Made by a program: the position numbers and the translations under genes. This document shows, piece by piece, positions 47,616 to 60,224 of a DNA stretch of 64,000 nucleotides. Location of the stretch: assembly GCF_963584025.1 (NCBI RefSeq), contig NC_083630.1:5454501-5518500 (forward strand), in the 5' to 3' direction. The stretch comes from Labrus mixtus. Taxonomy: Eukaryota > Chordata > Actinopteri > Labriformes > Labridae. Within the stretch, counting starts at the first letter, position 1; the number at the start of each line of letters is the position of its first letter. Under the pieces are notes generated by a model. That model had not been told where the DNA came from, did not search any database, and worked only from the letters and a program-made list of their open reading frames with translations.

Positions 47616-49032
47616 AGGTTGTAACAGATCAATCCAATTCAAACCTGGTCCTTTTGTTGCCTCTGAGCTGCCTCAGCCCATATCCATCAAGTCACTACAA
47701 TGTGTAAGAAAAGTAACACTTCTACGCAGTAAACAGTAAAAGACACAGACAGAATATTCAATCTGTTGACATTCTCTGAGCATCGCAAGTGTCAGTTGCT
47801 TTTCTATTAAAGTAGAAAATGTAAATTGAATGCACTTACGGCAAATTAAACAAGTCAAATGCAAATTAAAAGAGTCGCTTTGTAATACAGCACAGGCTCT
47901 CCGGTATCAAACCATCAGATAATGAGCTGACAGGGCAGAGAGAGAGCACGCTCCCTTGACCATTCAGCCTCTCTCAAGTGTCAAGCTCAGCGTTTGGCTT
48001 CCTTACATTTATTCTTTTCGTTACAAATTCACCTCCTCTCATCATCTCCTGTTTTCACCTCTGCCTTTTCTGAGGTGTAGACCCTTTCAGCCTTTGGCCC
48101 AGCAGGCTCCAGAAGGTGCAAAGCTCATGGTCCAGACGGTTGAACTCTGACACCGTGTAGGGCCAGATCTCCTCGGGTCAGACAGATCATTTTTACTCTC
48201 ACATTGGCCAATTAAACATTCTGTTGGAGGGGAGATAATAGGGCTTTCTGCTCAAACACTCACATCTTGCACCACTGCAGTGAAAAAGAATGTCATTGAT
48301 TTCTCCTCACTATAATGGTGTTACATTTTTAAACATAAAGGTTTTGTCTTCATTTTCATGCAGGTTTTACACACTAGTGTGGATTTTCATGCACGTACAA
48401 AAGAGTGTGCATAAGTGTGAAATGATGACACAGTATCAGATCAAACATGATCCTGCACACAGTCAGGCCCTAGAAGTACAGTAAAGGCTGCTCTCCTATT
48501 GATCGTCACTTCACAACCTTTGACCGCCTTTTCATGTGAACAGGTCCGTCCACACAAAGAGAGACTTTTTCTACATGTGCTTCATGTTTTTGTCTTCATC
48601 CTTTCTGCCTGAGATTCTGCCTTTGAGCCTGCGTCACCATTCGGTACCACATGTACTAGAATTTAAAACATTCTTTTTGATTCAGATGACCTTGTGCTGC
48701 TTTTGACGAGACTGAACAATATTGAAACGAATGAAACAGAAACCTCTAAAATCAAATGCTATCTATGAGCGCTCAGAAAAAAAATCAATAGATTGCATTG
48801 CACTGCAGTAACGATTCACTATGTTGGACTTAAGTATCCATAATATACCATTTATTATCTCAAATTGATTTTCTTATGATTAAGCACCAATGTTATACAT
48901 GATGCATGAAGTTTTGATGAATTTAAAATGTATCCAGGAATGGCATTAGCATTTGCTTTTAGCTTAAACAGCCTCAAGCTAATTTATTCATAGATGGAAT
49001 TATGTTTTTTGAAGCACAAATAGCATCACTTG
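47616..49032. other. No feature seen
   Basis: AT-rich DNA with short motif-free open frames. No exon or element recognised before the hairpin. Confidence 0.55.
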
Positions 49033-49103
49033 ACAATGAATCTCCTCCAGATCCCCACTGTTAACATTATGGTAACAGTGGTGATCTGGAGCAGATTCAT
49101 GGT
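49033..49103. other. 71-nt near-perfect stem-loop
   Basis: The left arm (49033-49065, ending CCAGATCCCCACTGTTAAC) pairs with the right arm (49072-49103, starting GTAACAGTGGTGATCTGG). There are 29 matches over 32 positions, one bulged A and a 6-nt loop ATTATG. Size and shape fit a microRNA precursor. I do not recognise a known miRNA in either arm. A tiny inverted-repeat element is the alternative. Confidence 0.88.
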
Positions 49104-49202
49104 TTTTGGCTTGTGAAGAGGAACATGAGGCTATTGCAACACACAGTAGGACAGCAGCAGTGGCACCTGTGTTCTCAACAGGGTGTGCAGAAAGCTGGGG
49201 TG

Positions 49203-49203
<1 letters not shown>

Positions 49204-49279
<76 letters not shown>
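49204..49279. repeat. (TG)38 microsatellite
   Basis: A TG array of about 76 bp, followed by imperfect GTGT units to about 49315. It lies 100 bp right of the stem-loop. Confidence 0.97.
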
Positions 49280-49284
<5 letters not shown>

Positions 49285-51650
49285 CAGTGCATATGTGTGT
49301 ATCAGTGCTTGTGTTTGCATACTCATCCAAAAGTGCGTGCAATTAAATCTACTTTCCGACGACTTACGGAGTAGTTGTATACAAAGAAGTTAAAACACAA
49401 ACTATGTAGTGTTTAATAAAACATTGCAAAGTCAGACTTAGCCTGTATGACATTATCTGAAACCGAAGAACTCCAGAGAGCTTATTGATTCACTTCCTGT
49501 AAACAGATCCCACAGCATGAGGTAGAACAACAGGAGAGCAGGAGAGCTCCACTCAGAGGGAGCAGAGACTGCTGACTCTACCGATGTGGACTCACATATG
49601 GTAGGAAAGAGGGATGGAGGCAGAGAGTGAGAGGAGGAGAGAAGTACAGTGCGGCAATAAGGAAGGTAAAGGGATGGAGAGAGCCAGAGGGAGGAACATA
49701 ATGGAAAGAGTGGTCAGGAAAATATAGTGAGAGATAGAGAGAGACTGTAAACACATGCAGACTTACACTTGCTCAGAGAATGAATAGTGATTAACATTTG
49801 GTAATCTGATGCCAGGAGGAGTATATAATCTTCCATTTACATGCTGTATTGTTCCAAGCCTTTCTCCTCTGTAACACTAACTGTTCATACACGCTACACT
49901 AACTGTATGTTTCTTTTTAGGGAACTGCAACCATTGCAAATGCACAATCCTCAACTGCCACTAAAACATGCATGCAAATGTACACACTTACAAAAAGGAA
50001 CCTTGCACTCTGACTTGTTTTGGCTTGTATGAGGTTAAACTATTGCAGCTTGCTCTCAGAATTCCATGTTTTGACTTTTTGCAAAGTAGCTGTATACTTA
50101 AAACTCTAAAAAAAAAAAAAAAAAAGGTATTTGATCTACAATTTACTACTGTAATGTTCATCACTGAGTGTTATCAAAGTGTTCCAGGTAATAATGAGGT
50201 TGCTTTTTAACTACAAAGAATGATTCATATGATTGGAGAAAATTGGGTGGGTTTCTATACAATAGGAAATACTGTATGTACAGGCATCCATTCTTTTGTT
50301 AGTGGTAAATCCTAATCATTGGTTTCATAATGAACAACTGGGCCCTTCATCAAACTGCCATTACAGGAAACTACAATGTCAGGTTCTGTTAATTTCAAAT
50401 GGTGTGACATAAGAGGAGGGAGCCCGTTGTGTAAGGGAGTAAAAATGACTGTGGTGTATGCACAGGATTGTCAGCTCTTCATGTTTCCAGAGAGCTGCAT
50501 GAGACTTGTTTAGTTCTTCGTCTGACTCTAGTGAAAATACCTCTGCACTTCTACCTCTGTCTTTCTCTCCCATTCACTTCCACCACCTTTCAGCCATTCA
50601 GCTGTCCATTCATAGTCTGTGTGCCTCTACATGCATACACCTGCAAACACACTGGCATAGGACACCTGAACTCTTACAAACACACACACACACATGCACA
50701 CAAAATAGCCCGGAGTGTTGCTGGGTGTAGGCGCGAGGTCTCTATAATCCAGAGAGAGGGGGCCTGCTGGGGGATTAGAGCAGGGCTGTGGGTGTCTCAA
50801 AAGATGGAGGGCATAGAAGGGTGGACAGCTTGTGAGAAGGTGGGAGATTGAGTAAAAATGCTTTCTGATATACAAAGAGATGAGGGTATAACCTGCAGCG
50901 ACGGTCAATTTAAATAGGTCAGTGTGCGTCTTTCAAACTGACTTCTCCCTGTTTGGGAACCTGAGTGGACCAAAGGTCGCACACTACTTAACCTTCAGCG
51001 GTTAAAAAGTACGAGGAGTGCAAATTCCTTTCTTTAACATCTTGACACCCATTGACTCTCATCTGACACCATTATAGCCTTGCGGTTTAGCGAGTGTTTA
51101 GCGATAAAGGACTTTCAGCCAGGAAGTCTGTTTCTTTATGTTGCATTGTTAACATGACCGACAGATTTCATCTCAAATTGTTAACACTTCAAGGTACATG
51201 TCAGTTGATCAGAATGCAAGTGCATTTAGTGCCAACACTGACAGTAGACTGGACCATATCATGTCCTTCATTTTATCTTGCTCACTCTGAAACCCCGGAA
51301 ATGACGGAAATGAGCAACTTAATGTTTTTGTCCACAGAAAGCAATCATGCAGCACTTAACCTACTCTCAACTCTTTTGGATGTACAGAAAGGGGATATGA
51401 GTGAGGATGGGTTTAGAACTTGATCCTTAATTTCTTTATTTTTGATGAGTTATTCCAATACCAAGACCAGAATGCAATACCAATACTGCCCTCCAATACC
51501 TACCGTCTAAAATGTGGGTTACCATTTTGGTGAGTGCCAATACTGTAAGTGCAGTAATAATAGTAAAAACAGTAATCCTACTTTCAGAGGTGACTCAGTT
51601 TTAACCAATACCCAATTCTTGGTATCTGACTCACTATTGGTAAGGAAATA
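49280..51650. other. No gene seen
   Basis: Purine-rich (49590-49740) and pyrimidine-rich (50540-50640) patches, CACA runs near 50680-50692 and an A18 tract at 50108-50125. Motif-free frames only. Confidence 0.55.
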
Positions 51651-52184
51651 AGGCAAGGCAAGTTTATTTCTATAGCACATTTCAACAACAAGGCAATTCA
51701 AAGTGCTTCACACAAGACATCAAAAGCATCATGACAGAGGAAAGAAAAGAAACATTAAAATAAAAAATTTAAAAATCACTGAAATTATTAAATCTGAAAA
51801 TATGTTCAAATAAAAATAATCAAAATGAAATTAATTTAAATAAAAAAATTAAAAATTAAAATAGAGAAATTAAAAGAGTTTAAAAAAATAATAACTACAG
51901 TGAAGAATAAAAGTTTAAAATCTTATTAAAATTGTTTAATTAAAGGCAACTGTAAACAGGTGAGTCTTCAACCTCCATTTAAAAGAGCTGAGAGTTTCAG
52001 CAGACCTGCAGTTTTCTGGGAGTTTGTTCCAGATACAAGGAGCATAGAAACTGAACACTGCTTCTTCATGTTTGGTTCTGACTCTGGGGACAGAGAGCAG
52101 ACCTGTCCCACACGATCTGAGCGGTCTGAAATAACGGGAAAAGAACATTTCTGTATTTGATGAGATGGAGGAATAGACAAACAA
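51651..52184 (-). mobile_element. LINE 3' end, minus strand
   Basis: A 5'-truncated non-LTR element comprises a coding C-terminus (51936-52184), an AT-rich 3' UTR and a terminal phrase. On the plus strand that phrase reads aggcaaggcaagtttatttc and tatagcacatttcaacaaca. Its reverse complement, ending aataaacttgccttgcct, is a very common fish LINE terminus. Confidence 0.75.
51936..52184 (-). pseudogene. LINE ORF2 C-terminus
   Basis: The unbroken minus-strand frame contains GTGLLSVPRVRTKHEEAVFS, FYAPCIWNKLPENCRSAE and TLSSFKWRLKTHLFTVAFN. This is the C-terminal signature of L2/Rex1-like fish reverse-transcriptase polyproteins (W-N-x-L-P, S-F-K-x-x-L-K-T-x-L-F). It is a different subfamily from the copy at 36652, which reads SRAFSRSAPHLWNS at the equivalent place. 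Only the tail is present, so there is no enzyme activity. The matching 3' UTR lies at lower coordinates on the same strand. Confidence 0.75.
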
Positions 52185-52394
52185 ATATTAAAACCAAAAT
52201 TAAATTACGTTTGTGCACAGACCCATTTATAAACATGGAAAGTCTACAAAAGCACAAGCCCATGGTTCAGATGAATTATTTTACCTATTGTGTCTTCAGG
52301 TAGATGTCATGAAGTTTTCCAAGTAAATTCAAATAAAACAAAGCATGCTTCTTTTTCTACTTTTTCCACCTTTGTCCTCCTATTGGTCTCCCAG

Positions 52395-52476
52395 GACCTG
52401 CACTACTTTGTGACAATTAACAGCATGTTTGCCAGTGTTCCCTTTGATATGGGGCATCAGGAGCAATCACATCGCA
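52395..52476 (+). CDS. Candidate 82-nt exon, unknown gene
   Basis: A long, strong polypyrimidine acceptor (gcttctttttctactttttc continuing to ggtctcccag) precedes 82 nt that end at the donor CGCA|gtaagtaaa. Exactly one frame is open: DLHYFVTINSMFASVPFDMG then HQEQSHR, entering in phase 0 and leaving in phase 1. The other two frames have early stops. Composition is balanced and codon choice is exon-like (CTG, CAC, GTG, AAC, ATG). No protein family is recognised. No partner exon is visible within several kb. A terminal or alternative exon of a large gene, or a noncoding-RNA exon, would fit. Confidence 0.32.
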
Positions 52477-53533
52477 GTAAGTAAACACAGTTTGGGTGTT
52501 TAGATGTGATTGTGTTTCTGAATGCTCACATGTCTGAATGCCAATCCAAGGATGTCCACTGCCTTCTGCATGGATTATATTAATGTTAGATATCAATGCC
52601 ATATATGGACACATATACAATGCAAAACTTACACAGGCCTAGACATCATTTGCATGTAACTACAGTTAAACTGAAAACATTTTAAATGGATACTTCCATG
52701 GTTTTTATCAGAATCTTGAGGAGTCAGTCTGCATCATGAGAATGACAATGAGCTCCCTGAAGCTCTTTTCCCCACGATTGAGATGTCTCGCACAATCCTG
52801 CACTTTGCGTGTGTCGTACCCTCAATTACAGCTACCTGCGTCACATTCGGCCTCATCTAAAAAAGGTTGTTGTTCTCCATTTATTTATTTTTTGCTTGGG
52901 GCCAAAATGGAGGCTTGTGAAACATTGGTTAAAAAAAATATTCTGTGAAAGAAATGAAGGCTGATCATTCCCAGGGTATGGAAGCCATGATTACTTTTTT
53001 TTCTCTTATTCGTTCCCATAGTAATTGCTGAAATCAAGAATAATTGTATGTCATTTAGGCTTCAGGGTCCCGTTCCTTTTCCATGTTGTTCATTTTATGA
53101 TCGCATTTTTGTATAAATGAGGAAGTTTCTGACTAATGAAAGTATGTGCTTTTTGTGCCATTTACAGGTAAAAAGAAACTGTTGAGCCTTTTCATGATGT
53201 TTTTATATTCACTGAATATATTTGAACTCACTCTGATTTAACTAGATTTAGAGGCATATTAATCTTTAGAGGCAATCAATTCAACATTTGTTTTTCTTCT
53301 GCTCTGAGAGATTGTAACAAATGATGTAACTTGCATTGCAGAGTCTATGATTCAGTTGAGATGCCTTTGACTGTGTGACATTTTGACATGTGCATTATGT
53401 TAAAGCCCACGCCAAATGACCACTCAGGAATGTTGATTTTGATACAGCTGTACCCTGTCTATCCATTTCAATTTTGTTGGCTACAAATGATGTGGGGGGG
53501 ACGGGTGACAGCTGGCTCTGTTTGTATGTTTGG
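52477..53533. other. No feature seen
   Basis: AT-rich DNA downstream of the candidate donor site. No further exon, polyadenylation cluster or repeat recognised. Confidence 0.55.
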
Positions 53534-53552
53534 GTGTGTGTGTGTGTGTGTG

Positions 53553-53618
<66 letters not shown>
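53534..53618. repeat. (GT)42 microsatellite, one CG interruption
   Basis: A GT array of about 85 bp with a single CG at about 53558-53560. Confidence 0.97.
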
Positions 53619-53620
<2 letters not shown>

Positions 53621-54599
53621 TGTAATTCCACACTGAATGAAAATGATGGGCTTAATCCAGCTGTTCAGTAGGTCATGCTGTGGATAGCTACTGGTTTAGA
53701 GCTGTCCCCATTTGACTGGCACACAATCTGTCAGACATAAAACAGCACACATCCAGTCATCCATCAGTGTTTCCATGTTTCCATCCAGCCACTGCCTTTG
53801 TGTAACAACTTGTAAATAGAACGTTTGACTTTCGTTAAAAAGTTAGATTCCCTCATCAATGCACAGAAAATTGTAAATACCTTTATTGTAGATTCTGAAT
53901 TTGCAATATGTTCATACGGAATGAGGGATAGTCACACAAAAAAGAGAATAAAAAAGTAAAGGTAAGAAAAAAAATTGAATTACAAAGCAGAGCACCAAGC
54001 GATAGAGACAAAGAGAAAGCGTGAGTATGAGTGCTGTGCTCTGTGTCTGACCTCTGTTACATGAGCCTCCCAACAACACCAGAAACCTGTTAACAACAGG
54101 AGTCCATTTAGCTCGCAGCGACTACAGGAGGGGCTCACAACTGGACTCTGTACCACCTTTTTCCATTAGACACAAAGAGATGTTAACGCAGTATGTATAG
54201 GAGAAAACCAGCACGTATAACACTGACAGGAAAAGGGAAATTGCATTTATCAAAGATGGGTAGTGTTCATGTTCATATAGCTTTTTTGCAGTAAAGTTCC
54301 TATCACTAAGTTAAAAGACAGCATAAAATAGAGAGGTTGCAGGAGTGAGGACTTTTATCCTCCTAGGAAATAAGCTTCAAGTCAAAGAAACAACAATGAA
54401 GAGTAGAGAAGAGCAAAGGAAAACATGAATAAGGGGTGAGAAGAAAGAGATGAAAGGTTAGAAAAACACAAGATGTGCAGGAACTCTACAACAGAAATGT
54501 TCAATGGGAGGACAGGGGTGATGGGAAAAGATGTTGGAACAGGATTTCTGTCAGAGTCTGCAAAAAATAGAATACATATATTTTGCATATAGCTCAAAT
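53619..54599. other. No feature seen
   Basis: AT-rich and purine-rich DNA without exon-like segments or recognised repeats. Confidence 0.55.
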
Positions 54600-54728
54600 G
54601 TTGCCACTCCGGAGACGCGATTACTGTTGAAAAGTTAGGACCTGCCTCAGCTCTGCTTCTTTTTGCCTGTTGCTAGGTTGACAGAGAGTTAGGTCAATGT
54701 ATGTCTTTTTTTTATACAGTCTATGGGA
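54600..54728. mobile_element. Possible DNA-transposon fragment
   Basis: Text includes ctttttgcctgttgctaggt and ends ttttatacagtctatggga. The phrase tatacagtctatgg is a recurrent terminus-like string in fish repeats. No second end was identified. Confidence 0.25.
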
Positions 54729-55182
54729 CCAGTTAACAAAATGACTTTGCACATATTTTTATTGAAAATATCAACATGGGGCAAAGTTTTAGTCTAACAC
54801 TTTCTATTGCCTCTAGATGCTTCTCTTGTAGTGGGCTTGATGCTTCTGGGACACTGAAGTACACCACTGAGCCTTTCTGAGGTGTTGCTGGCCTTAATCT
54901 GTCCATGGTCCCACATGGTCGCTCATGATTTGTCTACACTCTCTGCACACAGAGATAGAGCAGTTTACTGGTGACTGAAGTCCTTACTTATTTGCATGGA
55001 TGATTTAGACTAACTTGGGAATTTAGCCTCTCCATGAATTCACACTGAAGGTAAATAGCATGTAAAAAGTGATATCATATCCTTGTTATGTAAAACCAAA
55101 AGAAAGGACTACACGACATCCTTGCATTGTCCAAAAGAGGAAGACAAAATATAACTGATCTATTCATGCACATCAACATGTG

Positions 55183-55230
55183 ACTGCAGGAGCTGGGGAT
55201 CGAACCCCAGACCTTCCAGTTTAAGGACAC
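55183..55230 (-). mobile_element. SINE fragment, minus strand
   Basis: ctgcaggagctggggatcga followed by accccagaccttccagttta repeats the tRNA-like B-box region of the SINE at 45168-45292 in the same orientation. The rest of that element is absent here. Confidence 0.45.
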
Positions 55231-55507
55231 ATAATAATATAGACATTGTGTGTATCAATATATAACATTGCCTATCTCCAACAAAAGGCTGAATAGATAT
55301 AAGTAGAAACAAGAATGAAGAAGTATCATTAGCATCAGTTAGAGAGCTCTACAAAATGAATAGATGGACTAACAACAGTCGGTCTCATAATAACAGGGTT
55401 AGCATTCAGATGAGGCACAAACCAATAAAGCTGGTGGCAATAAACGCAGCATTTGCTTTCAATTTGTCACAAGCTAAAGAAAGTAATTGCTCATACTCAG
55501 GGTCTAA

Positions 55508-55549
55508 TACACACACACACACACACACACACCCACACACACACACACA
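55508..55549. repeat. (CA)n microsatellite
   Basis: A CA array of about 42 bp with one CCC interruption. Confidence 0.96.
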
Positions 55550-56054
55550 TTTATACACAATCACCAAACCAATATGCAGTGATGTATACAGTTAACCAAG
55601 AAGACACACAAAGCCAGCCAACACAGACACATCAGAGGCTTTTCTTAGCTGCTAATGTGGCCTCTTTAACAAGCATGGTGATTGATGACCGAGGTTAAAA
55701 GTATGTGACTGTTTGTATCTGTGCAGGGAGATAAAGTGTCCATCTCCTATGTTCTCTTTTGCAACTGAAGTGTATCAGATGTCAATAAAGGTACATTTTC
55801 AAAGATAAAAACAGCCAGAATTACAGCAAAAAGTTGGATAATGGAGAGTCAAACAAACAGGAAAACACAGAGTGGGACAAATAGTGTGAAAAACAATGGA
55901 CAGGGTCCAAGTGATGAGGCTGGTGAGGCAGCCAATGATTGACAGGGGAAAGAAGATGGAGACAGAGAAAAGAAAGGTTTGTCTTAATGTTATTCCGAGC
56001 TTCAATCAACACTTGCCCTGCTTTGCTCTCCGCCATTCATCTCTGCTACACAAT

Positions 56055-56075
56055 CACACACACACACACACACAC
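56055..56075. repeat. Short (CA)n microsatellite
   Basis: A CA array of about 21 bp. Confidence 0.93.
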
Positions 56076-58942
56076 GATCTCTCTGGCCTGAAAGTCATGT
56101 GCCATGGCAACAGTTCAAACAGATTAAGCACTGAGAGAAGAGAATCGGGAATTTCAGAATAAATGCTCAATTAATTCATAGAGTAACACAGAGAGAAACA
56201 GAAACGCAATGAAAACAATTGTATGCTGAGAGATGAGTTTGTTGAGGGTTCTAACGAAAAAGGGCGGGAAGACAGACATGAAGAGGAAGTGATAAAGCCG
56301 GGGTTTAGACAGGCCCTTTATGGGCTCACAGACACCCTTTGAAGTTGTGAGGAGATTTTTGTACTTTTGTAACTTTAAAAGACCTGATGATGCTTTTAAT
56401 AAGGTGGGAAAATGTGTTCATATAGGAAGTATAAGCATTAAGCTAAAATAAGTTTGGCCAAATGGAGTGCACATAAAGAGCATTTTCAAAAAATCCAACA
56501 CTACACATGAAGGTGCATAACAGGAATGAGAAACAATAAAGAACACGTTCGTTTCTTTAGTAATTCTGTAAAACTAATGTGTTCAGTATGGATTTAGTTT
56601 TTTTGTAAAATATTTACATCATAATACAAAGTGTGGTTACCATTGACAGCAGAAGTGAGTTTGGAAATGACTGGGTGATGTTGTGAATGAGTGTGGTTCG
56701 GGAGGGTTCGGCTTGTTGAGCGCTCAGAGTGGTTTTGGGACTCTACAAAACTCCTCATGAGCCAGCTGGAGGCATCATGTGTTTCCACTGCCACTGCCCA
56801 TCCGACCAATTGACTCTCTTTAGGTATAACCATGAACGCTGCTGTTACAGATAAACTGAAAACAGAAAAAAAAACATGCCACAGGAAAAAAAGTAATCAG
56901 ACAAAACATCATAAACAGACACAGCTTGTTCTCAAAATATGAACAACATGTTGCTCTATGTGTTGTTTCATGAAATTAAACTCTGCAACTACTGTGTCCA
57001 GTAATATTGAATTATAAAATATGTTACGCTCTCCATTATTTAATGATTTGTTGATGGCTACAAATGAAAAACAATTCAATTGGAGTGTCTAGCCCCGGTG
57101 AAGCCCCCTCACGTACATCTGCTTGTATTTGAAAGAATGGAGAGAACTTAAAAAGTAACTCTGAATTCATGAAATTCAACGATTCATAGCACCCCAACAG
57201 ATTAGTCGAGCTCCCCCTAAGCACGAAGGAAAAAAAATCCTGGCACTGTCCCTGAAGTAAAAGTAGTCTTTATTGCAAATTAGCCTATTTCAAAATCACA
57301 TATATGATGATCTATATCCACTGTTTTATATCAATTGAGTAAATCCTTGTAGCTGTCAAATGATGGAAATTATTTTACAGACTTCTATTGCTGAGTCTTT
57401 GAATTTCAGTCATGGAGCTCATTATACTAAATGATTGTACTCCAGAATAACTAAAACTATAGTAGGTATAACACATTCATAGTGGAGTAAGTACAATATA
57501 TTCCTCTTTATCAAACTCAAAATAGTGAACAATATGTATTTGATCAAGAAACAGATTATCTTGTGGTTTAATTTGAATTCAGGGTTTGAAGGTTTGACAA
57601 AATAAAAACCTGATGATGCAGTTTAGTAGAAAGTGAAACAACATGCTTTGTGAGATCTGTCCGCAAGAGGACAAGAAAAGCACTTCATAATACTTGTGTT
57701 GTGTTGACTGGAGGTCGGATTAATCATAATTGATATGTCCCAGGAAGTCAGGGCAACCCTCAGTGCTGATTGGCTTTCACAACACAACGTTATTGGTGTC
57801 GCCTGTAAAATCTTCATCGCCCTCTGCTATTTCACGTCTGCAACAGTTTGTCTTACAAGATCCCTGAAATGAGGACTTCTTTACTAGAGTCTCAAAAACA
57901 CATGAAAGGTGTTCCATCCCACTTACTCACACAGCTTTATTATTTATAAACCCTTCAGGCATTAATTGGGCTCACAGTAACCTCTGGCTTTATTTAAATA
58001 AAATCGATCCACTCTTCATTACCCGCTGAAAATTGTGCAAACGCTCGACAGCAGCACACCCTTCATTTGTTTTAACAAGCAATTAGAGGAGGAATTACAA
58101 CCCAAAACCCAAAGACAGGACGCCTAAATGCAATTAAAGTGCACAATCTTGTGATGCAGACCACACATTTGCACGCACACATGCGCAAAGAGGCAAGTCA
58201 TTAACTGATGCAGAAAAATGTCACTGGACAAACACACATATTCAAAGGAAAAACTTGATGGCAAACACACAGAAAAAGACAGAATCACTTCAAGCACTGG
58301 CTCATTAGAGAACCTGCAGAAAGAAAGTAAAAGAGTGTTTTAAACCTTTGTATTTGAAATACAGCACATGCTGCATTGTGGAAAACGTACTATACAATAT
58401 ATCCACCAATAGGTAAGTAAATTATACATTTCCTGTTTTAAATTCAGCTTCTTAACGGCGTCTTGGAGGATAGGTGTCATTCATAGTCCTTGCCTGTAAA
58501 TTTGGGATTACAAACTGGACTTAAAAAGGAAATCCCAAAGCCATGGAAGACAATATTTTTGTTATACCTTTTGGGACTCAGGTAGCAACATTCTCCCACA
58601 CATTACTTTCTCCTTTTCTCCGCCTGACATGCATCTCACTCTCTCTGTCTCTGCAAACAGTTCCTCCTCTCATTGAGTGTCATATTCTCTTTTCCCTGCT
58701 CTCAATCTGTCTGTTCCATTTGCTCTTTTCCCACCCTAACCCACATTTTTATCAGCTCACAGTGTCATATTTGTCATGAAGAATTGTTAAGTATTTAAAG
58801 CCTGAAGAATTAATAATGAAAAAGGAGGCTTGGACGAGCAAAAATAGAGCATTCAGGGTTTCTATCCTGCATACAGTATGTGTGTTTATGAACAAGCTGT
58901 CACTTCTCTTCATTTCTTAAATTGTTTCCCCTCTCTCCTCTC

Positions 58943-58998
58943 CTGTAGCTCACACTCAATCTGCACCTTCAGCTGGTCTGCCTGCATGCGCTGCAGTT
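58943..58998 (-). CDS. Candidate coiled-coil coding fragment
   Basis: The minus strand, directly after a long (CA)n tract ending aaactgcag, reads LQRMQADQLKVQIECELQ. Hydrophobic residues are heptad-spaced, and codon use (CTG, CAG, AAG, GTG, GAG) is strongly coding-like. Possible donors are AAG|GTGCAG (giving a 24-nt exon, 58967-58990) or GAGT|GTGAGC (giving 58954-58990). On the plus strand the same block follows an excellent acceptor (cccctctctcctctcctgtag end at 58949), so orientation is uncertain. I cannot name the protein. A chance open frame over 18 codons is quite possible. Confidence 0.2.
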
Positions 58999-60197
<1,199 letters not shown>

Positions 60198-60224
60198 CCC
60201 CCCCCCCCCCCCCCCCCCCCCCCC
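60198..60224. repeat. C27 homopolymer
   Basis: A second uninterrupted run of 27 C on the plus strand, the same length as the tract at 33770. Confidence 0.95.

Larger units (their letters stand above)
54729..58942. other. No confirmed gene
   Basis: AT-rich DNA with CA arrays (55508-55549, 56055-56075), a SINE scrap at 55183 and a purine-rich patch at 55900-55980. The text at 57940-58150 is repeat-free and rich in TAAT/ATTAG motifs, so it might be conserved. Nothing else is supported. Confidence 0.5.
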
